Shown: one piece after another, positions 31,909 to 36,102 of the stretch
Numbering within the stretch: position 1 is the first letter of the stretch
Layout: every line of letters starts with the position of its first letter
DNA from: Clostridia bacterium
GTDB taxonomy: Bacteria; Bacillota; Clostridia; Christensenellales; Aristaeellaceae
NCBI GenBank assembly: GCA_017465155.1
Contig: JAFTWV010000071.1
Span: 1 to 36,102 of the forward strand
Direction of reading: 5' to 3'
DNA length: 36,102 nucleotides
Made by a program: the position numbers and the translations under genes
The notes under the pieces: generated by a model
What the model saw: only the letters and a program-made list of their open reading frames with translations
Database searches by the model: none
What the model was told of the DNA's origin: nothing

Positions 31909-32071
31909 TCCCTCGCCCAGTCTCATACAGACGCTGATGCGACATCCTGTATGATGGTCTCTGAATTTGCAATCTCCCTTTGCACACCCTTTTCCATGGT
32001 TCGTGAGAACTGAAATACGCTCGACTGGAACGGCTTAGTAAGTGATTGAAACGCCGTGAGGGCAAGAAAAG

Positions 32072-33367
32072 ATGAAAAGAGTCGGGAATTTGTGGGGCGA
32101 TCTTTGCAGCAAGCAAAACGCCATCCAAGCAATCTATGAAGGTACGGAGCACAAGCGGCAAGACCGGCAGGTGCGACGCACCCTCGGCTATACTGACGAC
32201 GACCCGAAGCATCAGGGCAAGCTGGATCCTGAAAAGGTGTCCGCCTATGCGGAGCGTCAGATCGAAAAGCTGGCAAACGGCTGGATACCGTCGCCCATGC
32301 GGCACATGACGATTCGTCCCCCGTTCGGCAAGAGCCGAGAGATTGACTGTCCAACACTATCCGACCATATCATACACTGGATGCTTATACGTGCCATCAA
32401 ACCAATCATCATGCGCGGTATGTATAAGCATTCCTGTGGATCTATCCCAGATCGCGGCATCGACAGCGCACGGAGCGCTGTCGAACGCTGGGTACAGCAC
32501 GATGACCGCGCGAAGTATTTCGTCAAGCTTGATGTTCGGAAGTTCTATCCGAACATTGACCAGGACAGACTGGTTGATCTTTTCAAGCTGGTAATCAAAG
32601 ACCCCCTCGTGATCGAGCTGATCGACAAGGTGGCACATGCACTCCCGAAGGGACTGCCGATTGGAGCCTATACCTCGCAATGGTTTGCGAATTTCTATCT
32701 TCAACAATTAGATCATCACATTGTGCAGGACCTGTTCAAATCACGGCGCGGTAAGAGAATCAATCTTGTCGCGCACTATTGTCGTTACGCTGATGACCTT
32801 CTGCTGATTGGTTCCAGCAAACGCGATTTGGAAAAGTCGGTACGTGATATCATTTCCTTTGCTGCCGGGCACAGCCGCCTGGAGATCAAGGAGTGTTGGG
32901 AGATCAAAGCCATTGCCAAGGATGTACACGACATCGGTCCGCATGTTGCACCTATTGACTTTGTCGGGTACCGCTTCTATCGTGATCACACGGAAATACG
33001 AGGCGGCATCTTCCTCCATACAACGAGGATCGCTGCCCGAATAGTAAAGCGGCTTGAATCGCAGTCGGTTGTCTTGCTTCACGATGCACAATCCATCGTA
33101 AGTCTGCATGGGTGGTTTGAGCACGCAGACAGCGAGTATTTCTTTGAGAACTACATCTATAATCGAATCAGTATCAAATTCATGCAAGAGGTGATCAGTT
33201 ATGCGAGTAAGAACGGAATTGTCGGCGATGCCGCCCGCATTTTCTGTGGTGAAAGAGGGCCGGATGGCAAGTATCACATTCTATACGGACGTTCAGGAGG
33301 TCAAACGCGAAGAGTCTACCGTGTGGACTGCAGAAGCGTGGGAGATGGACTGCGTCTGGATGGATAA
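32072..33367 (+). CDS. DGR reverse transcriptase
   Basis: A 431-residue reverse transcriptase. Motifs in order: fingers IRPPFGKSREIDCPTLSDHIIHWML (about 79-103), active-site motif A in YFVKLDVRKFYPNID (about 149-163), and GLPIGAYTSQWFANF (about 194-208), where the SQ replaces the QG...SP of group II intron enzymes and marks the DGR class. YCRYADDLLLI (about 229-239) holds the catalytic Asp pair, and FVGYRF (about 290-295) follows. No maturase or endonuclease domain is present. It starts at ATG 32072 behind a weak GTGAGGG. Its 3' end overlaps the next gene by about 104 bases. It would copy TR with adenine errors. Confidence 0.93.
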   Translation: MKRVGNLWGDLCSKQNAIQAIYEGTEHKRQDRQVRRTLGYTDDDPKHQGKLDPEKVSAYAERQIEKLANGWIPSPMRHMTIRPPFGKSREIDCPTLSDHIIHWMLIRAIKPIIMRGMYKHSCGSIPDRGIDSARSAVERWVQHDDRAKYFVKLDVRKFYPNIDQDRLVDLFKLVIKDPLVIELIDKVAHALPKGLPIGAYTSQWFANFYLQQLDHHIVQDLFKSRRGKRINLVAHYCRYADDLLLIGSSKRDLEKSVRDIISFAAGHSRLEIKECWEIKAIAKDVHDIGPHVAPIDFVGYRFYRDHTEIRGGIFLHTTRIAARIVKRLESQSVVLLHDAQSIVSLHGWFEHADSEYFFENYIYNRISIKFMQEVISYASKNGIVGDAARIFCGERGPDGKYHILYGRSGGQTRRVYRVDCRSVGDGLRLDG

Positions 33368-33563
33368 CCTTGAATCCCGCATCGCCGCAAACCCCGCGCT
33401 GTGGCTTGCCAAGGTGAAGAGCGTTACCGCATCGGAAGAAGCCGCGGCGGAACTGGAACGGCTGAAGGTGACCGCAACGGATGATGCTGTGTGCGAACTG
33501 GCGGAGCTGGTGGCGTACCTGACCGAAGCCGTTGTTGAACTCTCTACTATGATTACTGCGTAA
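33264..33563 (+). CDS. Small acidic helical protein
   Basis: A 99-residue acidic protein; ATG 33264 has GAAAGAGGG upstream. An N-terminal part with five Trp in its first half (STVWTAEAWEMDCVWMDNLESRI) is followed by Glu/Ala-rich helices (EEAAAELERLKVTATDDAVCELAELVAYLTEAVVEL). It overlaps the RT gene by about 104 bases in another frame. Avd accessory proteins of DGRs are small helical bundles but are basic, so this acidic protein is a poor fit. It more likely belongs with the following tail genes. Family not recognised. Confidence 0.65.
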   Translation: MASITFYTDVQEVKREESTVWTAEAWEMDCVWMDNLESRIAANPALWLAKVKSVTASEEAAAELERLKVTATDDAVCELAELVAYLTEAVVELSTMITA

Positions 33564-33576
33564 GGAGGAAAACGAT

Positions 33577-33696
33577 ATGGTGAATCTGTATGTCAAGCTG
33601 ATCAAGATGGGGCGCATGACGATCGACGATGTGCCTACCCTGTGGCGTGATGCCGTTGCAGCTGCGCTGGAACCTGCGGACGCTGTGGAGGGCTAA
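33577..33696 (+). CDS. XkdX-like small phage protein
   Basis: A 39-residue product with AAGGAGG upstream. LYVKLIKMGRMTIDDVPTLW follows the XkdX pattern 'lY..G.it.edv......W' seen in short proteins placed after tail-fibre genes in PBSX-like phages of Firmicutes. It is too short for most gene finders. The role of the family is not known. Confidence 0.7.
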   Translation: MVNLYVKLIKMGRMTIDDVPTLWRDAVAAALEPADAVEG

Positions 33697-33699
33697 CCT

Positions 33700-33867
33700 A
33701 TGAGCTATTTGCGAGTCATTGAGCGCCTCGAAGATATGCTGCGCATGGCATTAGAGATCATCAATGAGCAAGCTGCGCTGCTGGCGCAGCATGGGATAGA
33801 AACGGACAGTCATAAGCTGGAAGAAGCGGAACAGAAATTCCGCGAGGACATGGAAACGTGGTGCTAA
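33700..33867 (+). CDS. Small coiled-coil protein
   Basis: A 55-residue, Leu/Glu-rich helical protein (YLRVIERLEDMLRMALEIINEQ, LEEAEQKFREDMETW) starting at ATG 33700, three bases after the preceding stop. It has no membrane segment. A terminator follows directly. The position between XkdX-like and lysis genes suggests a minor tail or lysis-linked role; unrecognised. Confidence 0.6.
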   Translation: MSYLRVIERLEDMLRMALEIINEQAALLAQHGIETDSHKLEEAEQKFREDMETWC

Positions 33868-33869
33868 GT

Positions 33870-33896
33870 AGGAGTGCTCTCATGGGCACTCCTTTT
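33870..33896 (+). terminator. Intrinsic terminator before the lysis genes
   Basis: AGGAGTGC (33870-33877) pairs with GCACTCCT (33886-33893), followed by TTT. It separates the tail operon from the lysis cassette. Confidence 0.75.
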
Positions 33897-33921
33897 CTTA
33901 TGCTCACAAAGAAGGGAGCTG

Positions 33922-34062
33922 ATGCCTGTGATTGAAAGAATGCAAAGCTTTGCGATCAGGATCGCGCTACTTGCCATTGTGTTTCTGATCGTTTCTGTTG
34001 TCGTAATCGTCGCAATCGCGTGGTGTCACATCCCTGCAAAAAGGAATAAGCGAAGGCGGTGA
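33922..34062 (+). CDS. Small single-pass membrane protein of the lysis region
   Basis: A 46-residue protein with one hydrophobic helix (IALLAIVFLIVSVVVIVAIAW) and a strongly basic end (AKRNKRRR), so the C-terminus should stay in the cytoplasm. AAGGGAG precedes it. GTG 33928 is better spaced than ATG 33922, so the true start may be two codons later. Lying directly before the lysin, it could be a holin-like or regulatory partner, but one segment is not proof. Confidence 0.6.
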   Translation: MPVIERMQSFAIRIALLAIVFLIVSVVVIVAIAWCHIPAKRNKRRR

Positions 34063-34069
34063 ATGACCA

Positions 34070-35806
34070 ATGATTATTCGTGTCAAGGTGTCTCGGTCAG
34101 AGAACCTGCAGTACTTCGGATGCGTATCCGGCGACATCGTCAACGTAGACTTTGAGGAATACGTTGAGGCTGTCGTTGCCTCAGAGATCGGCAATGCACC
34201 GCTTGAAGCGTGTAAAGCTCAGGCAATCGCAGCGCGAACCTTTGCCATGCACTACATCGGGGATGATAAGTGCATTACCGATCAGAGCAGCAGCCATCAG
34301 GCTTTCCGCGCCACTCGATGGGACGCGAAGAAATACCCCAACGCAAATGCCGCTGCCGCCGATACTGCCGGAATGGTGCTCACCTACAAAGGCGACATCC
34401 TCAAAACGTGCAGCTATTCATCTTCCAATGGCGGGCGAACCGTCAGCAGCGAGGAACGCTGGGGCGGCATCCGTCCGTATCTCATTGCGCAGGATGATCC
34501 CTGGGACGCTGCGGCGTGTGCTGAACGCGAAGCTGCAGGAAAGTCCATCACCAAGGGACACGGCGTAGGTATGAGCCAGTATGGCGCATCCTGGGCAGCA
34601 CAACATGGGGTCGGGTATCGTGAGATACTCGGCTTTTATTATGTCGGTGCGGAAATCGCCGGCAACTACGGAAAGGACGATGAACCGGAAATGGAAGAGA
34701 ACACGAACCCTCTCAGCCGCGCGATGATTCCGCTCACCAATGAACATTTTATGGCGTTCATGCGGGCGATGCTGAACCGCCCCTACTGGTACGGCACCTG
34801 TATCTACAAGTGCACCAATAGCCTCTTGTCCCGTAAGACCAAGCAGTACCCCAGCCACTACGGGTCGGACCGCATGGCGACCTACAAGAAGCACATTGCG
34901 GCGAAGGAAGTATGCGGCGACTGTATCGGCGCGATCAAAGGATATTGTTGGACAAACGGCGGCCAGGGCGTGCTGGAGTCCATCGGTAACGACGGCAGCA
35001 TTACCAGCAAATACGGCTCCAACGGTTGCCCCGACAAAGGCACCTCTGGTATGTTTGCCTATGCCAAGGATAAGGGGATGCCCTGGGGCGCGATTGACAC
35101 GCTGCCTGAGATCGTCGGTATCGGAGTAACCTTCTCAGGCCACGTCGGTTACTACGACGGTAACGGCAAGGTGCTCGAATTCAAGGGGTACCGCTACGGG
35201 TGCGTTGAGACCAACCTTGCTGATGGCAAGTGGACGCACTGGTATATGTTCCCCTGTCTTGATTACGGCGACGCCGATACCGAGCAGCCCGCGCAGTCTG
35301 CTCCTACGAAGTACATCCTTGGTGCTCGCCTGTTGAAGAAGGGCAGCAAGGGTGACGATGTTGCCCAGCTGCAGCGCATCCTTGTCGATATGGGCTACAA
35401 CCTCGGCACCTATGGAGCCAACCGAGACGGTGTCGACGGCTCCTATGGCGACAAGACGGTAGCTGCGGTGAAGAAGTTCCAGAACTATGCGCAGATCTCC
35501 GTCGATGGCAAGTATGGCTCCACCACTCACAAAGCTCTGATGGGCGTGCTGGACGACATCCTGAAGAGCGAAGAAGAGGACGAAACCGAGGTTGTTGCGC
35601 CGGTGGGCAAGCGCGTGGTTGCAACTGCCGACAAGGTGAATGTGCGCACGGGTCCCTCCACCGCCTACAAGGTTATCACTCGGGTGGACAAGGGCGACGC
35701 CATGACCTACATTGCCACCGCCGATGCTCAGAAGTGGTATGCTGTGGAGATCAACGGCAAGGTCGGCTGGATCAGCGGCGAGTTCTCTGAAGTCAAGGAG
35801 GGATAA
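34070..35806 (+). CDS. Four-domain lysin: SpoIID, NlpC/P60-like, PG-binding, SH3
   Basis: A 578-residue cell-wall hydrolase. Residues about 20-200 are a SpoIID/LytB domain: VASEIGNAPLEACKAQAIAARTFAMHY holds the expected catalytic Glu, and GHGVGMSQYGASWAA is the diagnostic end motif. SpoIID cuts glycan strands. Residues about 220-395 look like a cysteine amidase/endopeptidase, with CGDCIGAIKGYCW as Cys block and SGHVGYY as His block. About 422-492 is a peptidoglycan-binding domain (GSKGDDVAQLQRIL ... FQNYAQISVDGKYG), and 512-575 an SH3 domain (KVNVRTGPSTAYKVI). There is no signal peptide, so export needs a holin. The SpoIID part suits a spore-forming host. Confidence 0.85.
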   Translation: MIIRVKVSRSENLQYFGCVSGDIVNVDFEEYVEAVVASEIGNAPLEACKAQAIAARTFAMHYIGDDKCITDQSSSHQAFRATRWDAKKYPNANAAAADTAGMVLTYKGDILKTCSYSSSNGGRTVSSEERWGGIRPYLIAQDDPWDAAACAEREAAGKSITKGHGVGMSQYGASWAAQHGVGYREILGFYYVGAEIAGNYGKDDEPEMEENTNPLSRAMIPLTNEHFMAFMRAMLNRPYWYGTCIYKCTNSLLSRKTKQYPSHYGSDRMATYKKHIAAKEVCGDCIGAIKGYCWTNGGQGVLESIGNDGSITSKYGSNGCPDKGTSGMFAYAKDKGMPWGAIDTLPEIVGIGVTFSGHVGYYDGNGKVLEFKGYRYGCVETNLADGKWTHWYMFPCLDYGDADTEQPAQSAPTKYILGARLLKKGSKGDDVAQLQRILVDMGYNLGTYGANRDGVDGSYGDKTVAAVKKFQNYAQISVDGKYGSTTHKALMGVLDDILKSEEEDETEVVAPVGKRVVATADKVNVRTGPSTAYKVITRVDKGDAMTYIATADAQKWYAVEINGKVGWISGEFSEVKEG

Positions 35807-35809
35807 GCC

Positions 35810-35980
35810 GTGCAGCAGTATGTAAAGAAGATCGTCGAACAGGTCATTAACTGGGCTGTCCCGGTGATCTGTGCAGGCCTGCTGGTCTGCTGGAAGAATA
35901 TCCCCGCCGATCTTCACCACTATTGGCCTGTTGTATGCGTATTCGTACAAGGGTTGTATTCTGTATTCGCTAAAATGTAA
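35810..35980 (+). CDS. Holin-like small membrane protein
   Basis: A 56-residue protein with GTG start 35810, AAGGAGG nine bases upstream, and only three bases after the lysin stop. Two hydrophobic segments (VINWAVPVICAGLLVCW and YWPVVCVFVQGLYSVF) are joined by a short polar loop. Size, topology and linkage to the lysin fit a small holin. Many Firmicutes phages place the holin on either side of the lysin. Confidence 0.7.
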   Translation: MQQYVKKIVEQVINWAVPVICAGLLVCWKNIPADLHHYWPVVCVFVQGLYSVFAKM

Positions 35981-36010
35981 GTGACGCAAAAGGGCGCGAA
36001 AAAGTTAGCA

Positions 36011-36086
36011 GGCTCGGGACAAAAAAACGAGCCATTGTCAACACCGGAGAAATCCGCTACCCTTAGTTTGTGCTAAGAACTAAGGG
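36011..36086 (+). promoter_or_regulatory. Two hairpins, the second masking a ribosome site
   Basis: GGCTCG (36011-36016) pairs with CGAGCC (36028-36033). CCCTTAGTT (36060-36068) pairs with AACTAAGGG (36078-36086) over a nine-base loop. The 3' arm overlaps GGGAGG (36084-36089), a ribosome site for a start at or just past the window end (GTG 36100 or later). TTGTCA (36035-36040) with TACCCT 17 bases on is only a weak promoter. No gene is visible in 35981-36102. Confidence 0.45.
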
Positions 36087-36102
36087 AGGTAGCAGAAAGG
36101 TG

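Larger units (their letters stand above)
31420..33367 (+). other. Diversity-generating retroelement (DGR) cassette
   Basis: The cassette runs VR (end of the fibre gene) - DNA hairpin - terminator - promoter-like site - TR - reverse transcriptase. In known DGRs the template RNA is copied by an error-prone reverse transcriptase that misreads adenines, and the cDNA replaces VR. All core parts are present within 2 kb and in the canonical order; no Avd-type accessory gene is visible. The non-coding 31573-32071 stretch is fully accounted for by these elements plus a ~160-base spacer after TR. Confidence 0.93.

Noticed and set aside
31727-31954. 75-codon ORF containing the TR
   Set aside because: It is open because TR copies a coding sequence. 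It has no ribosome site and the start lies in the leader, so it is treated as non-coding template.
1-36102. CRISPR array, rRNA genes, insertion sequences
   Set aside because: No evenly spaced identical short repeats, rRNA-like stretches or transposase genes were seen. The only tandem repeats are coding units in the tape measure gene.

Overview
The window is the late half of a temperate bacteriophage genome. Every gene I can support lies on the + strand. The likely host is a Gram-positive Clostridia-type bacterium, possibly from the gut. That host call is an inference from strong AGGAGG-type ribosome sites, a PBSX-type terminase, an XkdX-like protein, a lysin built on a SpoIID domain, a large serine recombinase and moderately GC-rich DNA. 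No ribosomal or other taxonomic marker is present.

Layout: (1) 1-1915, a large serine recombinase with a small overlapping ORF upstream, followed by the 3' half of a tRNA-Ala gene (anticodon CGC, CCA end encoded) that looks like an attachment core. (2) 1915-2676, a terminator, an XRE-type regulator, and a strong promoter that runs after only about 60 nt into a hairpin and terminator. (3) 2677-6763, a tight, partly overlapping operon of a polytopic membrane protein and two PP-loop (PAPS-reductase-like) plus ParB-like gene pairs; the second pair resembles IbrA/IbrB (YbdN/YbdM). (4) 6901-14638, packaging and head: small and large terminase, metallopeptidase, portal, SPP1-gp7-like protein, a protease with a nested in-frame scaffold, cement protein, major capsid protein. 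(5) 14798-19258, head-tail connectors, contractile sheath, tube, and a tail assembly chaperone with a T TTT TTC slippery site giving a -1 fusion. (6) 19265-31572, a 1486-residue tape measure with tandem 38-40-residue repeats, a self-contained promoter-gene-terminator unit for a secreted protein (a moron), then baseplate, spike and tail fibre. (7) 31420-33367, a diversity-generating retroelement (DGR). (8) 33264-36102, small tail-associated proteins, a four-domain lysin and a holin-like protein.

The best-supported unusual system is the DGR. The last ~140 nt of the tail fibre gene (VR, 31420-31559) match a non-coding template (TR, 31769-31908) with 18 differences, all at template adenines by my hand count. 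The template lies upstream of a reverse transcriptase with the GLPIG...SQ and YADD motifs. A GCGAAGC mini-hairpin lies just past VR. The phage can therefore be expected to diversify the tip of its receptor-binding fibre. The contractile-tail genes supply the device that this fibre would target.

Secondary points are the duplicated PP-loop/ParB operon behind an attenuator-like leader, two intergenic RNA-like elements that share a covarying stem in swapped strand order, the moron, and the tRNA fragment beside a serine (not tyrosine) recombinase. Replication and lysogeny genes are not in the window. Family names come from reading the proteins, not from searches.
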